DNA of 64,000 bases. Source: a bacterium. Its GTDB lineage: Bacteria > Acidobacteriota > Thermoanaerobaculia > Multivoradales > JAHEKO01. Below the pieces are notes generated by a model. It worked only from the letters and a program-made list of their open reading frames with translations, searched no databases and had not been told where the DNA came from. The stretch is taken from contig JAAENP010000005.1 of the NCBI GenBank assembly GCA_024224155.1, positions 42,736-106,735 of the forward strand. Direction: 5' to 3'. The position numbers were made by a program, and so were the translations under genes. Of this stretch, positions 12,780 through 20,867 are shown one piece after another (the stretch's first letter is position 1; every line of letters begins with the position of its first letter).

Positions 12780-14036
12780 CTAGTTTGGATCGGGCTCGGC
12801 GGCCGCCTCGGCCTCCGGCGCATCGAGCAGCTCGAAGACCTCGTCGACCTGCTGCCAGCCCAGTCGCATCAAGAACGACGGGTTGCGCCCGTAGGACTTG
12901 GCTCCAAGGATGAAGAAGTTGGGCTCGGGGTTGAGCAGGGTCTCGGCGCCCTGACTCTGCTGGTCGAGACAGTCTGCGCTCGACGATCCGGACGATCCGA
13001 GCAGGGCCGCCGCCAGCTTCATCGGTCCGTGGGTGGCATAGCATTCGTGAATCTGTAGCTGTCGGTAGAGATCGTGGTCGCCGACGGAGCCGGTTAGCGA
13101 CAGGATCTTGTCGACATGGACGGTTTCGACCGTGCCATCCGTGCGGCGCAGGCCGACTGCGAACCGGTTTCCGTCGCGGCTGACGGATTCCACCACGACG
13201 CCGCTGATTGGGTGAATCGCCGGCGACTCGCCTGCCAGGAACTGGTGGGCCCGCTCGGCGAGCCGCGATCGCGCCGGCAGAGGGTCCTTCGGATCAACGT
13301 GCCAGCTGGGATGCTCACGGCGCAGAGCCCACACCACCGATGTGGCCGGCGCCTCCTCGGCGAGCTTGGCAAGGTCGGAGACCGCGGTGAGAGCCGAGTG
13401 GCCGGCACCGACCACAAGGATCGTCCGTCCGGCCCACTGCCCGCCTTCTGCCTCTAGATCGGGAATCGTGCGGCGGATTTGGTCGTCGAGCGGAGCCTCA
13501 CCGGGGGCGGCAATGCCGCCGTCTCCCAGCGCATTGGGCTGGCCGTAGGAGCCGGTGCAGTCGAGCACGGCATCCGCTCTTTCCGTCCATTCGCGCCCGG
13601 AGGTGTCTCTGAGCAAGAGCCGAAATGGCCGTTCTCGGCGCGCTTCGGTCGCGATCTCCTCGTGCTTCAATAGGCCTTCCCGGCCGACGCTCACGACTTT
13701 CACTCCGGTGCGAAGATGGGGGCGGATCTGGGCCAGGTCACCGAGCGGTTTGAGCACGCGCTCGACGAGTTCCGCCCCGGTCGGGCAGGTGGAGTCGTTC
13801 GGATCGGGGAGCCCGACTCCCGCGGCCGAAAGTGCTCGACGCGCGCGCTGAGAAACGTCGTACGCCCAGGGCGAGAAGAGCTCGACGTGGCTCCAGTCTC
13901 GGACGTGACCGGCAACGCCTTCGGCGGCCTCGTAGAGGGTGAAGGCCAGGCCGCGCTCGGCCGCGGCCAGCGCCGCCTCGAGGCCCGTCGGCCCGGCTCC
14001 CAGAATCGCGATCGAGTGTGGCTTTGCGGCTCTCAT
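12780..14036 (-). CDS. FAD/NAD(P)-binding flavoprotein, last gene of ArsM-associated operon
   Basis: This 418-aa protein has two Rossmann dinucleotide motifs: an N-terminal FAD site IAILGAGPTGLEAA (residues 9-22) and an internal NAD(P) site ILVVGAGHSALTA (~206-218), the layout of flavin monooxygenases and pyridine-nucleotide oxidoreductases. The segment VELFSPWAYDVS (~51-62) resembles flavoprotein monooxygenases found with arsenic genes, though I recall this from family knowledge and did not test it. ATG 14036 is chosen because it lies immediately before the FAD motif. It is the fifth and last gene of the minus-strand operon, 11 bases after the phosphoesterase gene. Oxidation of an arsenic intermediate is a plausible but unproven role. 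Confidence 0.78.
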   Translation of the reverse strand: MRAAKPHSIAILGAGPTGLEAALAAAERGLAFTLYEAAEGVAGHVRDWSHVELFSPWAYDVSQRARRALSAAGVGLPDPNDSTCPTGAELVERVLKPLGDLAQIRPHLRTGVKVVSVGREGLLKHEEIATEARRERPFRLLLRDTSGREWTERADAVLDCTGSYGQPNALGDGGIAAPGEAPLDDQIRRTIPDLEAEGGQWAGRTILVVGAGHSALTAVSDLAKLAEEAPATSVVWALRREHPSWHVDPKDPLPARSRLAERAHQFLAGESPAIHPISGVVVESVSRDGNRFAVGLRRTDGTVETVHVDKILSLTGSVGDHDLYRQLQIHECYATHGPMKLAAALLGSSGSSSADCLDQQSQGAETLLNPEPNFFILGAKSYGRNPSFLMRLGWQQVDEVFELLDAPEAEAAAEPDPN

Positions 14037-14047
14037 CTGAGTTCGTC

Positions 14048-15019
14048 TCAATAGCGTGAGAGCGCGCGCTCTTTGGCCGGCAAGATCTCGAGACAGGTCG
14101 TCCACCAGCCCGTGGCAATGGTCTCGATGAACTCCTCGGGAAGCTCCTCGGCGCGCATTTCGATGATCAGTTTCTGATAGTCGTAGTCGAGCGGTTTCAG
14201 GGTGATCGAGACATCGTCCCCAGAGGCCTCGATCAGCGTATACCAAACCGAGGTCCGACCGTCGTTGGCGGGCCGTCCGATGACTCCGGCGTTGATGGCA
14301 TCTCTGCCGGAGGGCAACCGGCGGTGCCAGTGCAGGCCGGTGTGGGTGAAGAGCAGGCCGTCGGCGCCTTCCTGATCGAGCAGTACCTCGAGAAACGGGT
14401 CCGGCGACGTCGAGGCGAAAAGAAACTCGTTGACCCTTCGCGGCGAGCCGTGAACCAAGAGGAACTCGCGGTTTCCGACCCAGACGCGCCGGCGGGGCGG
14501 AAGATCACCCATCCAGCGCTTGAACTCCGCCGAGGTCCTGGCCGCGGTGTAGCTATAGGAGATCTCGGCGAAGTGATTGTCGCGTGGGTCGGTGTATCCG
14601 CAGTTGCAGTCGTCGTGGCCGGCGGCAAGAGACTCCTCGTAGTTGCCCTGGATGGCGAGAACGCCACCCTGCTCCAGAAGCGGTCGAACTCTCTCCGGGC
14701 TCGGCCCGAAGCCGCCCAGATCGCCGAGGCAATAGACAGCCTCGACGGCATCGTCACGGACAGCCTGGAGCAGTGCTTCCAGAGCGCAGTGGTTGTTGTA
14801 GACACCACCAAAGACCGCGACACGAGTATAGGGACCCTCTACGGTGGTCGAATCCGGGCGCCGCGCGGCAAAGGCCCGTCTTTCCCGCTCGCGATCGGCG
14901 CCATCCAGAACCCGTCCGGCGTGGGCGGTGGCCTCGTGAAACCGGCCGAGCGGCACGAGCTTCTCGCCCCAGGTCGCCAGGCCGCGATGGGCAGTCAGCT
15001 TCTCGTCGTCGCGGTCCAT
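14048..15019 (-). CDS. Calcineurin-like metallophosphoesterase with altered metal site
   Basis: This 323-aa protein has the metallophosphoesterase fold signature GDLGGFGPSP (~99-108), LVHGSP (~188-193) and THTGLHW (~225-231). The usual first motif (SDIHGN) reads GGVYNN, losing the Asp and His ligands, and the GNHD motif reads GNYE. A DDCNCGY motif (~136-142) and a C-terminal GWWTTCLEILP look family-specific. A 60-residue N-terminal extension precedes the core. It starts 8 bases after the radical SAM stop and 11 bases before the flavoprotein, so it is part of the same operon. Catalysis with a different metal centre, or a non-catalytic role, are both possible. Confidence 0.8.
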   Translation of the reverse strand: MDRDDEKLTAHRGLATWGEKLVPLGRFHEATAHAGRVLDGADRERERRAFAARRPDSTTVEGPYTRVAVFGGVYNNHCALEALLQAVRDDAVEAVYCLGDLGGFGPSPERVRPLLEQGGVLAIQGNYEESLAAGHDDCNCGYTDPRDNHFAEISYSYTAARTSAEFKRWMGDLPPRRRVWVGNREFLLVHGSPRRVNEFLFASTSPDPFLEVLLDQEGADGLLFTHTGLHWHRRLPSGRDAINAGVIGRPANDGRTSVWYTLIEASGDDVSITLKPLDYDYQKLIIEMRAEELPEEFIETIATGWWTTCLEILPAKERALSRY

Positions 15020-15027
15020 GACGAATC

Positions 15028-15924
15028 TCAGGTCTTGCAGCTCACGCCGTAGACGTGACACGTCCAGCAGGCGGAGTGGGTCATGGCAAAGGCGTTCAGA
15101 GTGTCGGCCAGCTCTGCCCCCATCTTCCCGTCGGGCTCGTTGACCAGTATGGGACAGACCCAGACCCCCTGGTCGGTCACCATCCGGCAGCTCGAGCACT
15201 GGAGGTGGTCCCAGCTTCCCGGCTTGTCGCTGGTGCGCAGTCGCTGCCAGCTTTCGTAGGCTCCGGTGCGCTCGGCCTCGGCTCCGATTCGAAAGACCGG
15301 CAGCATCTTGAGCCGGGGCTTCTCGATGCCGAGCTCCGCCAGGAGAGCGAAGAATCGAGTCTTGCCCTCGATCGAGCCGTTGTCATCGTAGACCTCGGTC
15401 ACGGTGATCACCGGGTTGAGCCCTGCTTTGAAGAGGTTCGAGATCCCCGCGAGAATCCGCTCGAAAGTGCCCGCCCCTCGAATCGGATCGTTAGTGGCGG
15501 CAGAATAGCCGTCGAGCGAGACACGAAAGTCTAGGGAGTAGCGGCAATCGCGAGCCATTCGAGCGAGCTTCCGGCAGCGGTCGGGGTTGAGCAGCAGCCC
15601 GTTGGTCAGGACCGTGGCCGGGCCGTACTCCAGGGTCTTCTCCAGGATCTGCTCCATCTCGGGATTCAGAAACGGCTCGCCGCCCGTGAAGTAGTACTCC
15701 TTGACACCCAGAGCAGAGCCTTCTTCGAGGTAGGGAACGATCTCGGCCAGGGACAGCGCTTCATGGGTATGGTTGGTCGGCGAGCTCGACACGAAACAGT
15801 GCGTGCAAGCCAGGTTGCAGACGGTTCCCGAAACCTGGAACCAGAGTGTGTCGAGAGAGCGCAACTCGACCCAGGGGGCGGTACTCGATGCCTCGGCCGG
15901 GGTCGCCGGCGACAAGTCGGGCAT
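15028..15924 (-). CDS. Radical SAM protein with Cys-rich C-terminus, coupled to ArsM
   Basis: This 298-aa radical SAM enzyme binds the catalytic 4Fe-4S cluster through CNLACTHC (C36, C40, C43), followed by the SAM-contact motif FTGGEPF (~79-85). The last 60 residues hold six cysteines (C243, C246, C257, C286, C289, C296), consistent with an auxiliary Fe-S cluster as in SPASM-type enzymes. Its ATG (15922-15924) overlaps the ArsM stop by one base (TGATG), indicating translational coupling. The sequence around the first cluster differs from what I know of ArsS and of ArsL, so I do not use either name. It probably transforms the methylated arsenic product or its organic partner. Confidence 0.85.
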   Translation of the reverse strand: MPDLSPATPAEASSTAPWVELRSLDTLWFQVSGTVCNLACTHCFVSSSPTNHTHEALSLAEIVPYLEEGSALGVKEYYFTGGEPFLNPEMEQILEKTLEYGPATVLTNGLLLNPDRCRKLARMARDCRYSLDFRVSLDGYSAATNDPIRGAGTFERILAGISNLFKAGLNPVITVTEVYDDNGSIEGKTRFFALLAELGIEKPRLKMLPVFRIGAEAERTGAYESWQRLRTSDKPGSWDHLQCSSCRMVTDQGVWVCPILVNEPDGKMGAELADTLNAFAMTHSACWTCHVYGVSCKT

Positions 15925-17081
15925 CAGCAGCAGCCGTCTCCGGGCTCACAGCACGGGACCGGCTCTGTCGTGACTTCGTAGTCCTCGCCCTTGGTCTCTC
16001 TTGGGTGGCGCAGCACGGTCCGGGAACAATCAAAGGGCTGTGCGGCGTCGAGCGGGATTTCCTCGAGAGGATCGATGAATTCGAAAGACTCGGCGTACGG
16101 CGCGGTCGAGTACAGCCGGTAGGTCTTGTCGCAGACCGCGTAGCGCCGACCGCGCTCCAAGCGGTGATCATCGTCGTCGAGGACTTCCTTGAACGGCCCC
16201 TTGTAGACCACGGCCTGGTTGCGTTCGAGGCAGGCGCCCTCCTTGCCCTTGAAGGCTTCGACGGTGAGCGAGCGAAACTCGAGCCCTTCGACGACGCGCC
16301 ACGGGTTCCGGTCGCGCTCCAGGATGCGGATGCCGTGAAAGGCGGCCCGCTCAAAGGCCTCGAGGAAGCCATGCTCGGTGAAAGCGCCGGAGATGCAGCC
16401 GCTCCACAGCTCGGGGTCCTTCTGCATCTCGATTGGCACCGGCTCGTCGCTGACGATATCGGAGATCACCGCCCGGCCGCCGGTTTTGAGGACGCGGTAG
16501 ATCTCCGCGAACAGCTTCTGCTTCTTTGCGTTCTCGACCAGGTTGAGGACGCAGTTGGAAACCACTACGTCCACCGACTCGTCTGTGACCAACGGCCGCT
16601 CCCGCCGAAGGTCGTCGGCTCGATGCTCTGCGGCGAACAGCGATTCGGCGTTGGTAATCGGTTGGGCGGCGAGCTCGCGCTCGAGCAGGTCCCAGTCCAG
16701 GGATAGGTCCTGAATGCGGCCCCGACGAAACTCGACGTTGGCGTAGCCGAGCCGTTCGGCGACCACGGGCGCCGACTCACGCGCGACTTCGAGCATCTCG
16801 GGCGTCATGTCGACGCCGATGACACGACCCTCCGGCCCGACCACCTGAGCGGCGATAAAGCAGATCTTGCCGGTGCCGCTTCCCAGGTCGAGCACGGTCT
16901 CACCGGGATTCAGATGCCGGCTCGGGTCGCCGCAACCATAGTCACGCTCGAGGACCTTCTTGGGAATGACTTCGAGGTATTGGGGATCGTAGTCCACCGG
17001 ACAGCAGAGCTCGGCGACCTGGTTCTGGGCACCTTTTCGGTAACGATCCTTGACGACTTTTTCGACGTTCGCTAGAGCCAT
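15924..17081 (-). CDS. arsM: Arsenite S-adenosylmethionine methyltransferase (ArsM-type)
   Basis: This 385-aa protein is a class I methyltransferase with SAM motif VLDLGSGTGK (63-72). Conserved arsenic-binding cysteines of ArsM are recognisable: C50 in YGCGDP, C177 in SNCVLNL and C229 in SGCISGAF. Further cysteines are C26-C27 and a CC-x5-CC tail at residues 377-385. Compared with simple ArsM proteins it has an extra segment at about 125-168 and a long C-terminal region, as in ArsM homologues of arsenosugar-type loci. ATG 17081 has AAGGAG nine bases upstream. The reaction expected is stepwise methylation of trivalent arsenic in the cytoplasm. No arsR or arsenic efflux gene is nearby. Confidence 0.85.
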   Translation of the reverse strand: MALANVEKVVKDRYRKGAQNQVAELCCPVDYDPQYLEVIPKKVLERDYGCGDPSRHLNPGETVLDLGSGTGKICFIAAQVVGPEGRVIGVDMTPEMLEVARESAPVVAERLGYANVEFRRGRIQDLSLDWDLLERELAAQPITNAESLFAAEHRADDLRRERPLVTDESVDVVVSNCVLNLVENAKKQKLFAEIYRVLKTGGRAVISDIVSDEPVPIEMQKDPELWSGCISGAFTEHGFLEAFERAAFHGIRILERDRNPWRVVEGLEFRSLTVEAFKGKEGACLERNQAVVYKGPFKEVLDDDDHRLERGRRYAVCDKTYRLYSTAPYAESFEFIDPLEEIPLDAAQPFDCSRTVLRHPRETKGEDYEVTTEPVPCCEPGDGCC

Positions 17082-17166
17082 GATGCTCCACTCCTTCTTG
17101 ATCTGAGGCGGCCTGAGGTTCTCCGGAGCCGGCAATTGGCTGCGGAAGCGGTGCGAGAAGAAGGAG

Positions 17167-17913
17167 CTAGCGTGGCGGTGCGCGGCCCGAAACGGTGGCC
17201 GGTATCGGTGCGTCGAAGGGCAAGAACGGGGCAGGCAACTCCAGGAGGAGTCGCTCGGCCAGAAGTCGAATGATGCGAGCGGCCTGGATGCGCCAGCGCT
17301 CTTCTCCGCGGCCACTCGCCAACCAGCGCTCCATGTCGGGCGCGCGGTCCAGGTCGGCCCGCGGCTCTAGAAAGCGGACCTTCCGGCCGACGGCCTCGAT
17401 TCGGGCGCGAAGCGTCGCGCGAGTTCTCCCCGAACACCAGGAGACCCGTTCCCAATCGATCCCGTCCAGGGCCCCGTTGAATGCCAGCAAGTAGAAACCG
17501 CCGTCGATCGCGGGACCCAGGACGACGCTGTCGGGTTCGGCCTCGAGGCGCGCGAGCGACTCCTTCAGGACTCGGGTGCCGAGCCCGGGGGTGTCGGTGC
17601 CGACGACCAATACCGGCCCTGAGCCTATGGCGCGCGCGTGCTCGAGAGCGCCCGCGAAGCGCTCGCCGAAAGTGCGCCCGGCCTGAGGGACGAGTCGAAC
17701 GTCTTCGGGCAAGTCGAGGCCTCGTGGACAGGAGACGACGATCCGGCAGCCCAGCTGCCGGCCGCAGCGAATGGTTTCCGCGAGGCTCTGTTGGTGAAAC
17801 TCCGTTTCGACGTGGGCGAGCCGCCCGGGCAGAAGACGCTTGCGGCGGCTCTCCGGGCGAGGTCCCCGGGTCAGAACTAACAGGGTCGGCGTTTTCGTGT
17901 CGGCGACGATCAT
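17167..17913 (-). CDS. TIGR04282/DUF2064-family glycosyltransferase-like protein
   Basis: This 248-aa protein shows the DUF2064 pattern: GERFAGALEHA, VLVVGTDTPGL and LGPAIDGGFYLLA, a nucleotide-sugar transferase-like fold. The family is annotated as arsenosugar-biosynthesis-associated because members often sit beside arsM-type genes, as here. It is the first gene of the minus-strand operon; arsM follows after 85 bases. The C-terminal ~60 residues after VRFLEPRADLD are rich in Arg and Leu and less family-like. The start at ATG 17913 lies 21 bases from the divergent B12 radical SAM gene start. Confidence 0.8.
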   Translation of the reverse strand: MIVADTKTPTLLVLTRGPRPESRRKRLLPGRLAHVETEFHQQSLAETIRCGRQLGCRIVVSCPRGLDLPEDVRLVPQAGRTFGERFAGALEHARAIGSGPVLVVGTDTPGLGTRVLKESLARLEAEPDSVVLGPAIDGGFYLLAFNGALDGIDWERVSWCSGRTRATLRARIEAVGRKVRFLEPRADLDRAPDMERWLASGRGEERWRIQAARIIRLLAERLLLELPAPFLPFDAPIPATVSGRAPPR

Positions 17914-17934
17914 GGCGTCAGCAAGCTATACGGT

Positions 17935-19629
17935 ATGAATTCGAGCCCGGATCTCTCGGCGCGAACACCGGCAGGAGACTCTATCCGACCCCTGGTGACG
18001 CGGGGGGCGGCTAGAATGACGACCAACGCCCGCCCGAGCCGCGGAGAGAAGCCCTTACCCCAGATGAGCCAGAACTGGAGCGCGCACCGCGCCGAAGAAC
18101 GCCCGGTCGAGCGCTTCTCGCCCCACGGGCGCTACAGTCTCGCGCTGGCGTACGCCAACAGCTACCACCTGGGCATGTCGTCGCTGGCCCTCCAGCGCCT
18201 CTATACCCTGATTCACCGGGCAGAGGACTGGTCTTGCGAGCGCTTCTTCGCCGACGGCTCGGGGGAGCCGAGGTCGGTGGAGCTCGACACGCCGCTTTCG
18301 GCGTTCGGTGCGATCGCGTTCTCGGTCTCCTTCGAGGGCGACTACGTTCACCTGTTGCAGATGCTCGATCGCTCAGGGATCCCCCTGCGCCGCAGCCGGC
18401 GGAGAGCCGATGACCCCGTGATCATCGTCGGCGGAGCGTGCGCATCGATCAATCCCCTGCCGCTGGCCGAGTTCGTGGATGTTTTCGCCCTCGGCGCCGC
18501 TGAGAATCTTCTGCCCGAGCTCCTGCCGGCACTGGAGGAAGAGAGCCGCCAGGCGGTGCTCGAGCGGCTTGCCGGCAAGCCGGGATTCTTCATCCCCGAG
18601 CTCCACCATCCGGAAGCCACTCGAGATCGGGGCCCGGCGTTTCAAAAACTGGCCAAACTCGAGTTGAGCGCCGAGCAGATGCTCGAGCCGGGCCACCTGC
18701 CGACCACCGCGATTGTCACACCGCACACCGAGTTCGCCAACAAGTTTCTGCTCGAGATGTCTCGAGGCTGTCCCGAGAAGTGCATGTACTGCTGGGCGAC
18801 CTTCGGCATGGGCCGCTTCCGCTGGCACCCGACCGAGTTCATTCTCGGAGCGCTCGCGGGGGCGCGGCCGGTCACCGACCAGCTCGGGTTCGTGGCCACT
18901 GCCGTCGGCGATCATCCGGAGCTCGAAAGGATTCTCCTGAGCGCCAACGAGCTCGGTTTTCGCACTTCGGTCTCCTCGGTTCGGATTCCGGCCGTGAACG
19001 AGAGCGTCCTCGCGGCCCTGGCCGCATCGGGCGATCGTTCGATCACCTTGGCCCCAGAGACCGGTAGCGACGAGCTGCGGATCAAGCTCAACAAGCCGGT
19101 GCCAAACAGGATGCTGCTTGACAAGGTCAGGCTGATCTTTCGCGCCGGATTCACCCAGCTCAAGCTCTATTTCATCGTCGGCCTTCCGGGTGAGACCGAC
19201 AGCGACGTGGACGCGATTCTGGCGATCGCCAGACGATGCCGCGAGATCATGCTTGAAGAGTTGGCCCCATCGGGAGTCATCGGCAATATCCATCTCGGTG
19301 TCAACATCTTGATTCCCAAGCCGTATACCGGCTACCAGCGCGACACCGTCGAGGATCCCGCGGTTCTCAAACGCAAGCTCGGGGTTCTGAGGACCGGCGC
19401 GCGCAAGATCCCGAACGTCTCGATGACCACCATGCCGGTGCGCGAAGCCGTTTGGCAGGCCTACATCACCAAGGCCGGTTCCGACGCCGCCGATGTCCTG
19501 GAGCGAGCCGCCGAGGGCGCCGGTGCGGCCTCCCTGTTGCGCGAGTTTAGGCGGCGAATAGAACCCGTGGTATTCGAGCGCAGTCCGAGTGGCGAACGGC
19601 TTCGATGGCACTTCCTACGCGCCGGCTGA
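17935..19629 (+). CDS. B12-binding-type radical SAM protein
   Basis: This protein of up to 564 aa is a radical SAM enzyme of the cobalamin-binding type. The N-terminal half has the NSYHLGMSSLALQ motif and an IIVGGACASINP segment typical of the B12-binding-like fold. The cluster motif CPEKCMYC follows in mid-protein, then APETGSDELR and IVGLPGETDSD. Possible starts are ATG 17935, ATG 18016 (GGGGGGCGG just upstream) and ATG 18064; the conserved region begins after the last. Members of this family modify RNA or small molecules, but the substrate here is unknown. It is divergent from the ArsM operon, and I do not assume a functional link. Confidence 0.82.
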   Translation: MNSSPDLSARTPAGDSIRPLVTRGAARMTTNARPSRGEKPLPQMSQNWSAHRAEERPVERFSPHGRYSLALAYANSYHLGMSSLALQRLYTLIHRAEDWSCERFFADGSGEPRSVELDTPLSAFGAIAFSVSFEGDYVHLLQMLDRSGIPLRRSRRRADDPVIIVGGACASINPLPLAEFVDVFALGAAENLLPELLPALEEESRQAVLERLAGKPGFFIPELHHPEATRDRGPAFQKLAKLELSAEQMLEPGHLPTTAIVTPHTEFANKFLLEMSRGCPEKCMYCWATFGMGRFRWHPTEFILGALAGARPVTDQLGFVATAVGDHPELERILLSANELGFRTSVSSVRIPAVNESVLAALAASGDRSITLAPETGSDELRIKLNKPVPNRMLLDKVRLIFRAGFTQLKLYFIVGLPGETDSDVDAILAIARRCREIMLEELAPSGVIGNIHLGVNILIPKPYTGYQRDTVEDPAVLKRKLGVLRTGARKIPNVSMTTMPVREAVWQAYITKAGSDAADVLERAAEGAGAASLLREFRRRIEPVVFERSPSGERLRWHFLRAG

Positions 19630-19661
19630 GTGAACGCGGGCAGCGGGAGACGGATCAGGGA

Positions 19662-19919
19662 TCAGTCGCGGGGCGTGATGTCCTTCTCGGGGGGTTTCTC
19701 GACTTCCGGGACGGCTGTCTTGTCCTTCAGATTGGCGAGGAGAAGAGTCGCGGCGGCGAGGAGGATCTCGTCCAGGAAGGGAATCAGGTCCGGAATCAGG
19801 AAGTCGACAAAGAAGAGGGCGGCGGTGAAGGTGAAGAGCTGAGGGAACCGCAGGCGCGAAACCCAGCGGGTGAAGATCGTCTGCCCGACCTGTTTGGACG
19901 TCGTCGACATGATGGTCAT
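19662..19919 (-). CDS. Small membrane protein, DUF6116-like
   Basis: This 85-aa protein has a hydrophobic core of two membrane segments (about residues 26-44 and 48-62), with RLRFPQLFTFTAALF followed by LIPFLDEILL, a pattern I associate with DUF6116. The C-terminus is charged (EKPPEKD). The start may be ATG 19919 or the in-frame ATG 19910. It lies 38 bases after the Fpg stop on the same strand and ends convergently with the radical SAM gene. The function is unknown. Confidence 0.6.
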   Translation of the reverse strand: MTIMSTTSKQVGQTIFTRWVSRLRFPQLFTFTAALFFVDFLIPDLIPFLDEILLAAATLLLANLKDKTAVPEVEKPPEKDITPRD

Positions 19920-19957
19920 CTTAGCGAACTTGCGTGGATTCGCCTTACCGAGACCGG

Positions 19958-20863
19958 CTAGAGGCGCCGCTCTTCGAGCTCTTCGAGCGTTCGGGGCCAG
20001 TCGTCCTTGAGGAGCTTGGACAAGACCCGATCGGCCAGAATCTTGCCCCCGGTCTGGCAGGAGGCGCAGTAGTTGGCCTCGTTGGATGCGTAGACGATGC
20101 GCTGCACGGGCGAGCCACAGGCCGGGCAGGGCTCCCTGTGTTTGCCGTGAACCGCCATTTCGGGGCGGAAGGCGGTGACCTTGGCGGGGAAGCCGTCCCG
20201 ATTGCGTCTAGCTTCCTCGGTCAGCCGGGCGGTCCACTCGTTCAGAACGGCTCGAGTGGCCTCGAACAGGCGCGCGACCTCGTCCTCGCCGAGGTCGCGC
20301 GTTCGCTTGAACGGCGACAGGCACGCCCGATGGAGAATCTCGTCCGAGTAGGCGTTGCCTATCCCTGCCAGGATCCGGGGATCGGTGAGCGCGCGTTTGA
20401 GCGTGTGGCTCCTCGAGCGCACGGCCGAGGCGAAGGTCTCGAGGTCGGTGTCCAACACCTCGAGCCCGCCGGGGTCGTGCTCGGCGAGGGCCTCTTCGCC
20501 GGCGACGGCATAGAGGGATGCGCGCTTCTTCGATCCCGCCTCGGTCAGAACGAGGGTTCCGGGATCGAAGTCGAAAGCCGCGAGTCCCACTCGGCCGGGG
20601 ATCTTCGCGCCGGGTGCTTTCCAGTGCAGCCGGCCTGCGATCATCAGATGGAGGACCAGAAAGAGGTCGTCTTCCAGGGCGAGGACGACTCGCTTTCCCA
20701 GACGGGTGACCCCGAGAACCGAACGCCCGGCGGTTTTCGACAGCGGTGGCTCCACCGACCGCAGAAGAAACGGGCTGGACAAACGCACACCCCGGAGTCG
20801 CGAGCCGGCTACCAGGGAGCGCAGCGCCCCCAGGTAGCTCTCAATATCCGGGAGCTCGGGCAT
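19958..20863 (-). CDS. Formamidopyrimidine-DNA glycosylase / endonuclease VIII family
   Basis: This 301-aa base-excision repair glycosylase/AP lyase starts MPELPDIE, giving the catalytic N-terminal proline and glutamate after Met removal. The helix-two-turn-helix region contains ILAGIGNAYSDEILH (~163-177). A C-terminal zinc finger has CPAC and CASC pairs. The residue after the last finger strand reads CQTGGK where Fpg usually has an Arg, and an Nei-like specificity is possible. It is 4 bases from the lipid kinase gene and probably in the same operon as ruvAB. Confidence 0.9.
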   Translation of the reverse strand: MPELPDIESYLGALRSLVAGSRLRGVRLSSPFLLRSVEPPLSKTAGRSVLGVTRLGKRVVLALEDDLFLVLHLMIAGRLHWKAPGAKIPGRVGLAAFDFDPGTLVLTEAGSKKRASLYAVAGEEALAEHDPGGLEVLDTDLETFASAVRSRSHTLKRALTDPRILAGIGNAYSDEILHRACLSPFKRTRDLGEDEVARLFEATRAVLNEWTARLTEEARRNRDGFPAKVTAFRPEMAVHGKHREPCPACGSPVQRIVYASNEANYCASCQTGGKILADRVLSKLLKDDWPRTLEELEERRL

Positions 20864-20867
20864 CGTC

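Noticed and set aside
17935..19629. B12 radical SAM protein as a sixth member of the ArsM pathway
   Set aside because: It is transcribed in the opposite direction, and its family occurs in many contexts without arsenic genes; adjacency alone is weak evidence.
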